DNA of 64,000 nucleotides from JBDRCC01 sp043822065 [NCBI: archaeon] (GCA_043822065.1 JBDRCC010000001.1:1-64000), one strand, 5' to 3'; positions 51,203 through 60,089 are shown, counted from the first letter of the stretch. Program-made: numbers and translations. Notes: a model not told the origin generated them from the letters alone.

Positions 51203-51334
51203 ATGGTTTCAGTAGTGCACCCACTATTAAAAAAGGATGTAGAACGGATTGTTTCAAACTTGAAGAACTTGCATTTGGAGGATGCAGAGGCTAATGAGTT
51301 TATTGAACAGATAAGTGATCTATGTAGTGGCTAA
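51203..51334 (+). CDS. Putative RiPP precursor peptide B
   Basis: 43 residues. Residues 12-27 (DVERIVSNLKNLHLED) match the peptide A motif nearly position by position (V, acidic, basic, I-V, S/T, N, then L six residues on). The C-terminus is short, ending SDLCSG, with one Cys three residues from the end. Its stop overlaps the convergent kinase-like gene by 4 bp. Too short for most gene finders. Promoter shared with the SPASM maturase. Confidence 0.6.
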   Translation: MVSVVHPLLKKDVERIVSNLKNLHLEDAEANEFIEQISDLCSG

Positions 51335-52341
51335 GAGAGTTGATTGATAAGATACGCTATTCTTTGTCTTTGTGTTTCTGTTTTTGATTGAGCCAACTCG
51401 TGTTTCAATATCTGGATGGCAGTATCGAAGTTTTCACGAGGGGGAAATTCTATAAACAGATTTTTTTTCGTCAGCTTTTTTCCAATATACGCCTCGACGA
51501 TCTTCTTTTCTGATTGTTTAGCTGGGATGGGTCTATCGCTCTGTAAAAAAGCGCGTGCAAAGGAAGTTATAAAATATTTTTTTCTGTTTGGGAGAATGTG
51601 GTCGATATCTGAAAATAAGCGATATAACGCCAACACTCTAAAACGAGGCTCAGTATTTGGCATTACGCCCTCCCAGGTACCGCCATACGTAGGTTCAAAA
51701 TCAGCTATTTCCCCTTCAGTCGTTATGTTGTTTAATTCCATAGCACCATGGTATAGCCCAATATCAAACATTTTTCTTATGCTCTTGCCAAGGGTACTTG
51801 CGAGATAGTTGCAGTATTCCTTTTCAGTTTGTTTGCGGATCGCAAGATAGGCGTTTAGTATATCTGTTTCGAAGAGGAAGTCTGAGAGCCGCAACGGAGA
51901 AGCGAATGTTCTGGCAATAACTGCTAGTTTCTTCCCCTCGAAGGTACCATAATCGTAGCAACCAACTGGCCTCTGGCAAAAGACCCCTGCGTTAAATGCT
52001 ATTTTAGAGAGATTATGTTCTGCTAATGCTGTGGGGAGTTCAACTCCGCCCCATGCAAACCGGTTTAGTAGCCGTATCTTTTGCCCCTCAAAACCAATCC
52101 CTTTGTATTCTATTCCAGGATACCATTGGTCCCCAGATCTCCACGGGACATAGAACCAAGCTGATCTTGATGAGTGGCTTTCAAGGCAGGTAATGTTCCC
52201 AGGGCGTACTGACAAGGCTGGAACGGGAATCTGCACATGTTCTTTAAAATAGAATTTTGTTTTTGCAGTTGAAAAATTATAACACTTGGGGTAGACCCTC
52301 CGGCTTAGTTTCCATACGTCCTCCAAAAAGTTCTTGACCAT
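51331..52341 (-). CDS. SelO-like kinase-fold protein of the peptide cluster
   Basis: 336 residues. GVELPTALAEHNLSKIAFNAG with FCQRPVGCYDYG resembles the alpha-C/beta region of SelO (YdiU) proteins, and LYHGAMELNNI with EIADFEPTYGG looks like their catalytic loop, where the usual HGD Asp is replaced (here Ala) and Asn and Asp metal ligands remain. SelO enzymes AMPylate proteins. Role in this cluster unknown: phosphorylation or adenylylation of a peptide or enzyme. Leaderless-type promoter (TATA ~30 bp upstream). Confidence 0.5.
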   Translation of the reverse strand: MVKNFLEDVWKLSRRVYPKCYNFSTAKTKFYFKEHVQIPVPALSVRPGNITCLESHSSRSAWFYVPWRSGDQWYPGIEYKGIGFEGQKIRLLNRFAWGGVELPTALAEHNLSKIAFNAGVFCQRPVGCYDYGTFEGKKLAVIARTFASPLRLSDFLFETDILNAYLAIRKQTEKEYCNYLASTLGKSIRKMFDIGLYHGAMELNNITTEGEIADFEPTYGGTWEGVMPNTEPRFRVLALYRLFSDIDHILPNRKKYFITSFARAFLQSDRPIPAKQSEKKIVEAYIGKKLTKKNLFIEFPPRENFDTAIQILKHELAQSKTETQRQRIAYLINQLS

Positions 52342-52452
52342 GTCTGTGCACTTAGAAGTACCAATAGGGGATTTATATAGCTTACTTTGCAGAATACGAA
52401 CACTTCATCTTGAGGCAAATGTTAAATAAATGTAGCTATAAGAGAGTATACG
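52342..52452. promoter_or_regulatory. Divergent promoter of the SelO-like gene and radical SAM protein 2
   Basis: 111 bp. GATTTATATAG read on the minus strand is about 30 bp before the SelO-like ATG; TGTTAAATAAATG on the plus strand is about 28 bp before the radical SAM ATG. AT-rich, no other ORF seen. Confidence 0.5.
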
Positions 52453-53760
52453 ATGAGAATAGCTTTGATAACCCCAGTCCAGACGTTTAATAGGGCAGTT
52501 GAGATTATTCCATACCCAAGTCTTGGATTACTATATCTCGCAGCGTATCTTGAAAAAAAAGGACATAAGGTAAGAATAATAGACCTGCCTTTTTTAATGA
52601 TAAAAAACAAGGAGAATATGACTTTTTCTAGGGTTAGAGAGATTCTCAAAGAGTACAACCCAGATGTGATTGGGATAACCACACGGTGCCTGGATTATCC
52701 TTTTGATATACTGCTAGCACGGAATATAAAGAGGTTCATCAAAAAACCAATAATCTTTGGAGGTGTGCAGGCAACGCATACTGCTTACGACACGATAAAG
52801 GAGTTCAAGTGGGTAGATTTTGTTGTGAAGGGGGAGGGAGAGGTAACATTTATTGAACTCTTGACCGCCATTAAGGAAGGCAGACCATTCAATGAGGTGA
52901 GAGGTATTGTGTATAGAGAGGGCAACCGCGTAATTGAAACGAAAGACCGCCCATTCATTGAGGATATTGACTGTCTTCCTTTGCCAGCGTATCATTTGAT
53001 ACCAAAAGTAAAGAAGTACGGTTTAGACGCAATCCCTCTCATAACAACACGTGGGTGCCCCTTCAACTGCGCTTTCTGTTCGGTCTCAACAATGTGGAAA
53101 AGGACATTACGATGTAGGGGTGTACGCAGCATTATGCAGGAGATTAAACGGGAAAGAAAACGGCAGGGATTGAACCATGTTTCAATAAAGGATGACACGT
53201 TTACAGTAGATAATAGACGGCTCAAGATTTTGTGTAGAGAGTTCAAAAAAGAGGGAGTTACGTGGACTTGCTTTTCAAGGGTAGACACGATAGATGAAGA
53301 TATGCTTGAGCTTATGAAGGATAGTGGGTGTAACGGTATTTTTTATGGTGTTGAGTCAGCTTCGGTAAGAATACTGAAAAAAATAAGAAAGGGTGATAAA
53401 AGATTTTTGGAGAATGCCAGAAAAAATATTAAGAAGTGCCATGAGCTAGGTTTAGAACAGATTGTGTCGTTTATAATAGGATTTCCTAGTGAAACTGAGA
53501 AAGAAATCGCTAAAACGGTTGATATGGCGGAGAAAATGAAAAAACGGGGTTGCTCTACACAAGTTCATTTCCTCAGCCCGCTCTCTGGGTCGGACATCTA
53601 TAAGAGCAATAAGAACAATTTAATATTTGTAGGCCACTCGTCAGACGTATCTAGTGTCCGTGGCTTGAGTAAGAAATATGTGGATTTGATAAAGAAGTAC
53701 CCACATATTTTCCCTCAATTTTATATTATTAAAAACAGTGCACTTGCGAAATGGATTTAG
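52453..53760 (+). CDS. B12-binding-type radical SAM protein 2 of the peptide cluster
   Basis: 435 residues. N-terminal cobalamin-binding-like domain (PSLGLLYLAAYLEKKGHKV, PDVIGITTRCLDYPF, PIIFGGVQATHTAYDTI, VKGEGEVTFIELL) and radical SAM core with RGCPFNCAFCSVS (C-x3-C-x2-C), GIFYGVESASVRILKKI and IIGFPSETEKEI. Shorter and different in its C-terminus from protein 1, so the two are not recent duplicates. Substrate unknown; methylation or other radical chemistry on a peptide is inferred from context. Confidence 0.87.
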   Translation: MRIALITPVQTFNRAVEIIPYPSLGLLYLAAYLEKKGHKVRIIDLPFLMIKNKENMTFSRVREILKEYNPDVIGITTRCLDYPFDILLARNIKRFIKKPIIFGGVQATHTAYDTIKEFKWVDFVVKGEGEVTFIELLTAIKEGRPFNEVRGIVYREGNRVIETKDRPFIEDIDCLPLPAYHLIPKVKKYGLDAIPLITTRGCPFNCAFCSVSTMWKRTLRCRGVRSIMQEIKRERKRQGLNHVSIKDDTFTVDNRRLKILCREFKKEGVTWTCFSRVDTIDEDMLELMKDSGCNGIFYGVESASVRILKKIRKGDKRFLENARKNIKKCHELGLEQIVSFIIGFPSETEKEIAKTVDMAEKMKKRGCSTQVHFLSPLSGSDIYKSNKNNLIFVGHSSDVSSVRGLSKKYVDLIKKYPHIFPQFYIIKNSALAKWI

Positions 53761-53774
53761 GCGTTTTACGCGAT

Positions 53775-55400
53775 TCAATTAAAAAATTTATCAAAGTTGA
53801 TTAGCAGTTCTTGTGAGTCTTCATCCTTGAGCAATACTCCTTTTCCGACTGTGTTGTAGACCAAGTCGATATGCATACTGCAAGAGATGTCACCGTAAAA
53901 ATTTGTATTCCGACCAAGTGCAATATGGAATGAGTTTCTTTGCTTTTCATCGAGTAATGGGCTGCCAATTGGTCTATTGCCAAGGAAACCTATGCCAAAC
54001 TCACCCATGTACGGGAAGCTATCAGTATCCCCAAAGCTCTTTGCTTGGTCAAACATTTCCGCAACCACTTTAGAATTGCGAGCTGCAGACCATTTGGCTA
54101 CCTTTCCGTTTTTAAAAGTAAGATGCAGACCTTCAATTTTTTTTCCAAAGTAGAATACCTCATCGAATAGTATTTTGCCATTTGTTTTTTCTTTTAGCGG
54201 TGCGATAAAGACTTCTCCTGATGGGATATTAAGGGAATATTTGGCGCCTTCTTTCTGCTCGTCATCTATCAAAGCCCTGCGACCGTCCGTACTAAACCTC
54301 AGCTCAAGCGAACCATCTTTAGAGGACAACAAGAGATTTTTGCGATTTCCTATAAGAAGTTTAGCGTTATGCATTTTTTCGCGAGGCAGATTTAAAAAAA
54401 TAGAGAGGGCGTCCTCGAGAACCCTGCAAAGGTCAGTATAATTAGAATAACTTAGTGCTGATCTGTTTGCTTTGAAATCAGAATAGCTAGGGTAATCCAC
54501 TAGTATATGTGTGGCATGCCTGTGCCTTTTTTCGATAACCTCCTTAAGAGTATCAGAAAACCTTTGCGGTTTCCATTTGATTTCGTGGCCAGATGCATTA
54601 TCCTCTTTCATAAAGTTTATCGTCCCGTTGACATAAGCTGCCCGGTTGTAGTCCGACTTTCGCATCACATTGAGTATAGCATTATGCGCATCGCGGTTTA
54701 AGGCTACAAAATATTTTAGGTCCCCAGCATCACCAGTCCCATGGCAGCCTTTCTTCCAAAGGGCATCTAAAAGAGAATACGCCATTTGTAGAATAGCTGG
54801 AACGCCAAATTCAGTACCTATACTTACCCAAGACTTTTTGGGGTAGTCATAAAAATCGTTAACTATGTAATCCGCAAGCTTTGCATGATTTGGATAAGCA
54901 AATTCCATAAGACGAGCGCGCTGTTTGGCAGTGTAGGTGTAATAAATCCGTTTCCCATTTTTTAATTTCAAGAAGCGAGTTCGAGGATATCCTGGAAAAG
55001 CAGGTTGGAATATGGTTAGTAGGTCTTGACCGGCTACATTTGTATGGTTAAGATATTGTGAAAAGTTTTTTGATTTTTCTTTGTTTAGATCATTTTCATC
55101 AAAACGCGAAAAAACTATTCTTTTATTGAAATCGGACTTCAATTTTTCCGAAAAAATGGAGTCATAGCGCCTATCGTCAAAAATGCAGATTTTGGAAAGG
55201 GCGCCCACTTTAGCAAATTTCTCGGTCAGGGAGTACGCAAGTTCTATTTGAGCTAAAACATTTGGGTTGATTTCAAAGAGGATGTCATCCTTTTCAGATG
55301 GATCTATTCTGGTGACTATTTCCTCTTCTAGCCCCATTGGGTAACAGTACCTGCTAGTTGCTTTTGTGAGTGAGGGGCTGTAGGATATGTACGGATCCAT
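53775..55400 (-). CDS. M29-type (AmpS-like) aminopeptidase of the peptide cluster
   Basis: 541 residues from ATG 55400; a TTG at 55418 is possible, but the minus-strand TATA (tttttatag) places the likely transcript start near the ATG. The C-terminal third shows the family's metal and catalytic sites in order: SGEVFIAP (Glu), GEFGIGF (Glu), FHIALGRNTNFYG (His and Tyr), and MHIDLVYN (His and Asp). The N-terminal ~250 residues are longer and unlike usual M29 members. In this setting it could trim the leader from the modified peptide; it is also a possible general aminopeptidase. Confidence 0.78.
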   Translation of the reverse strand: MDPYISYSPSLTKATSRYCYPMGLEEEIVTRIDPSEKDDILFEINPNVLAQIELAYSLTEKFAKVGALSKICIFDDRRYDSIFSEKLKSDFNKRIVFSRFDENDLNKEKSKNFSQYLNHTNVAGQDLLTIFQPAFPGYPRTRFLKLKNGKRIYYTYTAKQRARLMEFAYPNHAKLADYIVNDFYDYPKKSWVSIGTEFGVPAILQMAYSLLDALWKKGCHGTGDAGDLKYFVALNRDAHNAILNVMRKSDYNRAAYVNGTINFMKEDNASGHEIKWKPQRFSDTLKEVIEKRHRHATHILVDYPSYSDFKANRSALSYSNYTDLCRVLEDALSIFLNLPREKMHNAKLLIGNRKNLLLSSKDGSLELRFSTDGRRALIDDEQKEGAKYSLNIPSGEVFIAPLKEKTNGKILFDEVFYFGKKIEGLHLTFKNGKVAKWSAARNSKVVAEMFDQAKSFGDTDSFPYMGEFGIGFLGNRPIGSPLLDEKQRNSFHIALGRNTNFYGDISCSMHIDLVYNTVGKGVLLKDEDSQELLINFDKFFN

Positions 55401-55487
55401 AGAATATACTTGTACCAAGGGCTATAAAAAGAATAGCATGGAGGGATAAACGTTAAATAAGCGCAGATACTTCTTACCTGCGGGGAC

Positions 55488-56126
55488 ATGGAAGTAAAGA
55501 TTGCGCCATCGATTTTATCAGCGGATTTTGCAAGGCTAGAGGACGAGATAAAGCGCATCGAGGACGTGGCGGATTGGATTCATGTCGATGTGATGGACGG
55601 GCACTTTGTGCCGAACATATCAATCGGCGTACCTGTGGTGCGGAGCGTAAGCAGGATTACCGACCTGCCGATTGACACCCACCTGATGATAAGCAACCCG
55701 ATGGGCTTCCTAAAGCCGTTTTCGGAGGCGGGGTCGGACTACATATCCGTGCACGCGGAGGTGTGCAAGGACCTTTCAGAGCCGATAGCTGCTATACACG
55801 GGCTTGGCAGGAAGGCAGGGGTGGTATTCAACCCCAATACGGGGGTCAAGCCGCTCTGGAATGTGATTGACGAGGTGGATTACGTGCTTGTTATGGCGGT
55901 CATGCCGGGCTTCTCCGGGCAGAAGTTCATGCCCGAGGTCCTGAAGAAGGTCGAGGAGATAAGGAACCGGTCCGACATCGACATCCAGGTGGACGGCGGG
56001 ATAAATATTAATAATGCGAAGTCATGTGTAGAAGCTGGGGCAAACATTCTCGTTGCCGGAAACGCTGTCTTCAAGGCGGAGGACCCGCGGAAGGCGGTGT
56101 TAGAGCTTAAAGAGTGCGCTGAATGA
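55488..56126 (+). CDS. rpe: Ribulose-phosphate 3-epimerase
   Basis: 212 residues. TIM barrel with APSILSADFARLEDEI, DWIHVDVMDGHFVPNI (metal Asp/His), VLVMAVMPGFSGQKF and IQVDGGINI. Interconverts ribulose- and xylulose-5-phosphate. First of a non-oxidative pentose phosphate operon, overlapping the next gene by 4 nt; backbone composition resumes here. Confidence 0.96.
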   Translation: MEVKIAPSILSADFARLEDEIKRIEDVADWIHVDVMDGHFVPNISIGVPVVRSVSRITDLPIDTHLMISNPMGFLKPFSEAGSDYISVHAEVCKDLSEPIAAIHGLGRKAGVVFNPNTGVKPLWNVIDEVDYVLVMAVMPGFSGQKFMPEVLKKVEEIRNRSDIDIQVDGGININNAKSCVEAGANILVAGNAVFKAEDPRKAVLELKECAE

Positions 56127-56932
56127 GGGTTGAGGAACTCGAGATAAAGGCAAGAGAGATACGGCGCGACATCATCGGGATGCTCGCCGAAGCCGGCTCA
56201 GGCCACCCCGGCGGCTCGCTGTCAATAGCTGATATTCTTACGGTTCTTTATTTCCACAAGATGCGCCACAGGCCGAAGGAGCCGAAGTGGCAGGACAGGG
56301 ACAGGTTCGTCCTGAGCAAGGGGCACGGCGCGCCTGCGCTGTATGCCGTTCTTGCGGAGGCTGGCTATTTCCCGAAGGATGACTTGAAGACCCTGCGGAA
56401 GCTTGGCTCGCACCTCCAGGGGCACCCGGCCCAGCACAAGACGCCAGGCGTCGAGGCTTCGACCGGCTCGCTCGGGACTGGGTTGTCGCAGGCGTGCGGG
56501 ATGGCGCTTGCCGGAAAGCTCGACAAAAAGGATTATAGGGTTTATGCCGTGGTCGGGGACGGCGAATGCGACGAAGGGCAGATTTGGGAAGCCGCGATGT
56601 CGGCGGCGCACTACAAGCTCGACAATTTATGCGTTTTCCTTGACAGGAACTGCATCCAGCTTGACGGGTTCACGGACAAGGTGATGTGCCTGGGCGATAT
56701 TTCTGCAAAGTGGAAGGCGTTCGGCTGGAATGTCGTTGGGATTGACGGGCATGACGTCAGGCAGATAGTAAAGGCGCTCGATGATGCTGAAACGGTGAAG
56801 GGAAAGCCGACGATGATTGTTGCAAAGACTGTCAAGGGGAAGGGTGTCTCGTTCATGGAGAACAAACCCGAGTGGCACGGCGTAGCCCCGAACAAGGAGC
56901 AGACTGCAAAGGCGCTGGAGGATCTGAAATGA
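56123..56932 (+). CDS. Transketolase, N-terminal (TPP-binding) subunit
   Basis: 269 residues, half-size transketolase as in many archaea. SGHPGGSLSIADIL, SKGHGAPALYAVLAE, TGSLGTGLSQACGMAL and the TPP/Mg motif GDGECDEGQIWEAAMSAAHYKLDNL. Pairs with the C-terminal subunit encoded next, coupled by ATGA. Confidence 0.95.
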   Translation: MRVEELEIKAREIRRDIIGMLAEAGSGHPGGSLSIADILTVLYFHKMRHRPKEPKWQDRDRFVLSKGHGAPALYAVLAEAGYFPKDDLKTLRKLGSHLQGHPAQHKTPGVEASTGSLGTGLSQACGMALAGKLDKKDYRVYAVVGDGECDEGQIWEAAMSAAHYKLDNLCVFLDRNCIQLDGFTDKVMCLGDISAKWKAFGWNVVGIDGHDVRQIVKALDDAETVKGKPTMIVAKTVKGKGVSFMENKPEWHGVAPNKEQTAKALEDLK

Positions 56933-57873
56933 AGGGCACGAAGACCTCTATCAGGGACGTCTACGGGGACACCCTCGTCGAGCTAGGGAAGTCAAACAGG
57001 GACATAGTCGTTCTTGACGCCGACCTTTCGTGCTCGACGAAGACTGAGAAGTTCGGAAAGGCTTACCCGGAGAGGTTCTTTAATATGGGAATCTCAGAGG
57101 CGAACATGATAGGATATGCCGCCGGGCTGAGCCTCTGCGGGAAGATACCGTTTGCCTCGTCTTTTGCAATGTTTGCGGCGGAGAAGTGCTTTGAGCAGAT
57201 AAGGAACACCCTCTGCTATTCTAGCCTGAATGTCAAAATAGTCGCGACGCATTCCGGGATAAGCGTCGGCCCTGACGGCGTGTCGCACCAGGCGATTGAG
57301 GACATCGGAATAATGCGCGGATTGCCGAACATGAAAGTATGGGTGCCTGCGGACGGAATCCAGACGCGCGAGATGATACACGAGGCGGCTAAGGTCAAGG
57401 GTCCGCAGTACATCCGCTTAAGCAGGGTAAAGTTCCCTGATCTGTATGATGAGGGATACAAGCTGAAGGACAAATGTGATGTCCTAAGGGAAGGGAAAGA
57501 CGTTACGATTATCGCCTGCGGGCTTGAGGTTTCAGAAGCCCTGAAAGCGGCTGACAAGCTCAAGGAAAAGAAAATAGACGCTGCCGTCCTGAACATGCAC
57601 TCGATAAAGCCGCTGTGCGAAGGGTGCGCCGTGAAGTGGGCGAAGAAGACAGGACGGGTCGTGACTGCTGAGGAGCATAGCATAATAAACGGGCTCGGGA
57701 GCGCGGTTTCAGAGGTCCTTGCCGAAAAGTATCCTGTGCCGGTCGGAAGGGTCGGGCTGAGGGACGCATTCGCAGAATCCGGCGAGCAGGAAGAGCTATT
57801 CAGGAAGTACGGGCTGGATTCTGACGCAATAGCTAAAAAGGTCGTCGAGATAATGAAGGCGGGGGAGAAATGA
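56929..57873 (+). CDS. Transketolase, C-terminal subunit
   Basis: 314 residues from the ATG at 56929 (4-nt overlap with its partner). Pyrimidine-domain Glu region GISEANMIGYAAGLSL, THSGISVGPDGVSHQAIEDI and the C-terminal domain with GVVTAEEHSIINGLGSAV. With the previous gene forms the transketolase heterotetramer. Confidence 0.95.
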   Translation: MKGTKTSIRDVYGDTLVELGKSNRDIVVLDADLSCSTKTEKFGKAYPERFFNMGISEANMIGYAAGLSLCGKIPFASSFAMFAAEKCFEQIRNTLCYSSLNVKIVATHSGISVGPDGVSHQAIEDIGIMRGLPNMKVWVPADGIQTREMIHEAAKVKGPQYIRLSRVKFPDLYDEGYKLKDKCDVLREGKDVTIIACGLEVSEALKAADKLKEKKIDAAVLNMHSIKPLCEGCAVKWAKKTGRVVTAEEHSIINGLGSAVSEVLAEKYPVPVGRVGLRDAFAESGEQEELFRKYGLDSDAIAKKVVEIMKAGEK

Positions 57874-58517
57874 AGATATTCCTGGACACTGCAAACATAG
57901 ACCAAATCCGCGAAATGGCTGCGCTCGGCATGGTCGACGGCGTTACAACCAACCCGACGCTGATTGCGAAGGAAGGAGTCAACTACAAGAAGAGGCTTGC
58001 CGAGATTGCCAAGGTCGTGAAGGGCCCGATATCCGCCGAGGCTGTTTCTGAGAAGGCGGAAGGCATGGTGAAAGAGGGGATTGAGTACTCAAAGATAGCG
58101 AAGAACATCATAATCAAGATAACGATGACCGAGGAGGGCATGAAGGCTGTAAGGGTGCTTGAGAAGCGCGGGATAAGGACGAACGTCACCCTTGTCTTCA
58201 CCCCGAACCAGGCGCTTGTTGCCGCGAAGGCAGGGGCGAGCTACGTCAGCCCGTTTGTCGGGAGGCTAGACGACAGGGGCGAGGACGGGATGAAGGTCGT
58301 CGAGGACATCATGGAGATTCTCGGGAACTACAGGTTCAAGACCCAGGTCATCGTCGCAAGCGTCAGGAACGCGGAGCACATGGTAAGGGCGGGCAGGTGC
58401 GGGGCGCCGATTGCAACCGTGCCGTACCAGATACTCAAGGAGATGTTCAGGCACGAGCTGACCGACGCTGGCATAAAGAAATTTCTCGAAGACTGGGAGA
58501 AAGTAAAGAACAAATAA
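57870..58517 (+). CDS. tal: Transaldolase (TalC/F6P-aldolase-like, small type)
   Basis: 215 residues. MKIFLDTANIDQIREMAALGMVDGVTTNPTLIAKEG is the family start; the Schiff-base Lys is in NIIIKITMTEEG, and ASYVSPFVGRLDD follows. Small archaeal transaldolases complete the non-oxidative pentose phosphate pathway; some are fructose-6-phosphate aldolases. Fourth gene of the operon, ATGA overlap upstream, TAATG overlap downstream. Confidence 0.94.
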   Translation: MKIFLDTANIDQIREMAALGMVDGVTTNPTLIAKEGVNYKKRLAEIAKVVKGPISAEAVSEKAEGMVKEGIEYSKIAKNIIIKITMTEEGMKAVRVLEKRGIRTNVTLVFTPNQALVAAKAGASYVSPFVGRLDDRGEDGMKVVEDIMEILGNYRFKTQVIVASVRNAEHMVRAGRCGAPIATVPYQILKEMFRHELTDAGIKKFLEDWEKVKNK

Positions 58518-59455
58518 TGTACGGAATTCTGCTGGAAAAGGTGCATCCCGAGCTTCCTTTAGCTGAGGTAATAGCCCTGTGCGAAACCTGCGGATGCAGC
58601 GTCGTTGGCAGGGCGGACGACCTAGTTCTTGTAGATGGAAAGCTTGACTGGGGGCGGCTCGCGCTTAGCAAGCGGGTTTTCAAGATTGAGTATGTTGGCT
58701 CGGAGCGGCTTGAGGGCTTTAAGCGGATGCGGGCGGACAACTTTGCAGTAAGGACTGGCAAAAAGGCGCTTGACATCGAGATTGCAAAGAAAATAAAGGG
58801 AACGGTCAACCTCGGGAGCCCGAAGATGGTTTTCATAGGGGTGAAAAAGCGGAAGTTTTATTTTGGCAGGCAGGTGTTCGAGAGGGGAAGCTTTGAGTCG
58901 AGAAAGGGCAGGTACAGGGAGTACTCGAAGCCAATTTCAATCCACCCGAAGTTTGCAAGGTGCCTTGTCAATTTGGCAAGGGTAAGAACCGGGCAGAGGA
59001 TTCTTGACCCGTTCTGCGGCACTGGCGGAATCCTGATTGAGGCGTCGATGATGGGGCTGAAGGCTGTCGGGTACGATATCGACCCTGAGATGGTCGAGGG
59101 CACCAAGACAAACCTCAGAGGCCTTGGGCTAAAAGGCGTGGTGCTGCGGGGGGACGCCCGCAGGCTGACGGCTCCAAAAGTCAACGCAATTGTGACCGAT
59201 CCGCCATACGGGAGGTCTTCGAGCTTCACTGGAAGCGAGCTAAAAGACCTGTACCGGGACTCCCTGAAGAATATGGCTGGGCTGCTGAAGAATGGGGGGT
59301 ATCTCGCGATAATCTGCCCTGCGGAGATTGAGCTTGAGAAGATTGCGCCGCCGGGGCTGAAACTTGCAGAAAAATACTACCAGCGGGTGCACAAGAGCCT
59401 GGCTAAGAATTTCTACGTCTTTAGAGCAAGTAGTAGGCTGCAAAAGCCGCCATAG
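58517..59455 (+). CDS. trmG10: tRNA (guanine10-N2)-dimethyltransferase (TrmG10)
   Basis: 312 residues from the ATG at 58517, overlapping the transaldolase stop by one base. N-terminal THUMP/ferredoxin-like region, then a Rossmann methyltransferase: ILDPFCGTGGILIEASMMG, VGYDIDPEMVEGTKTNL and the N-methylation motif VTDPPYGRSS. Modifies G10 of archaeal tRNAs. 3' end overlaps the convergent membrane protein by 35 bp. Confidence 0.92.
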   Translation: MYGILLEKVHPELPLAEVIALCETCGCSVVGRADDLVLVDGKLDWGRLALSKRVFKIEYVGSERLEGFKRMRADNFAVRTGKKALDIEIAKKIKGTVNLGSPKMVFIGVKKRKFYFGRQVFERGSFESRKGRYREYSKPISIHPKFARCLVNLARVRTGQRILDPFCGTGGILIEASMMGLKAVGYDIDPEMVEGTKTNLRGLGLKGVVLRGDARRLTAPKVNAIVTDPPYGRSSSFTGSELKDLYRDSLKNMAGLLKNGGYLAIICPAEIELEKIAPPGLKLAEKYYQRVHKSLAKNFYVFRASSRLQKPP

Positions 59456-59996
59456 GGACTGCCGTGTTTATTAAGGGGTAGAAGACCCAAACGGTGATAA
59501 TGCTTTTTATGTAGCCGATGGGCATGGTGACCCCGAGATATAAGCGCGGGAGGTAGAGGATTGACTGCTCGATGACGACTGCTATGGCGACGAGCTTGAC
59601 AAGGTTCCCATAGTGGTGGGTCAGAAAGACAAACGCGTAGACGGCAACTATCCATCCTATGAACCGCAGGAGGCACTTCAGGCCGTCGTCGACGTTGTTA
59701 AGCTGTATCCACCTTGCAACGTAGATGTTCAGGAATATGATTGGAATCGCCCATTTCGGCCCGAACCAAAAGGCGATGTAATATGGCGTATATGTCTGGA
59801 TGTCTATGGTGTGCGGGAGCTCGGGTATCTGCATTAGATAGCACTTCGTAGTTAGCCCAAGCCAGACAAGAAATGCGCCCACGCCCCACCTTGTGTCCCA
59901 CATAGAGGCTGCGAGGAAGAGGCAGACTGCAGTAATCCCAAAGTAGAGCCTCTCGGAGGTCTTGTTTTGGGACCATATTGAGACTGGGAATTTCAT
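59421..59996 (-). CDS. Polytopic membrane protein, unknown
   Basis: 191 residues with five to six hydrophobic segments; landmarks WFGPKWAIPIIFLNIYVARWIQ, then NVDDGLKCLLRFIGWIVAVYAF and LTHHYGNLVKLVAIAVVIEQ. The His and Asp residues next to membrane segments could be functional, but no family is recognised. It overlaps trmG10 by 35 bp tail to tail and faces rnz across 93 bp. Confidence 0.6.
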   Translation of the reverse strand: MKFPVSIWSQNKTSERLYFGITAVCLFLAASMWDTRWGVGAFLVWLGLTTKCYLMQIPELPHTIDIQTYTPYYIAFWFGPKWAIPIIFLNIYVARWIQLNNVDDGLKCLLRFIGWIVAVYAFVFLTHHYGNLVKLVAIAVVIEQSILYLPRLYLGVTMPIGYIKSIITVWVFYPLINTAVPMAAFAAYYLL

Positions 59997-60089
59997 ATTC
60001 TCCCGGAGTATGCTTAAGCCGGCAATCAGCTTAAACCCTGTGGCTGGAGCATAGAAGCCTATAAAAGTGAAAAACGGCTAAAAAAGCCC

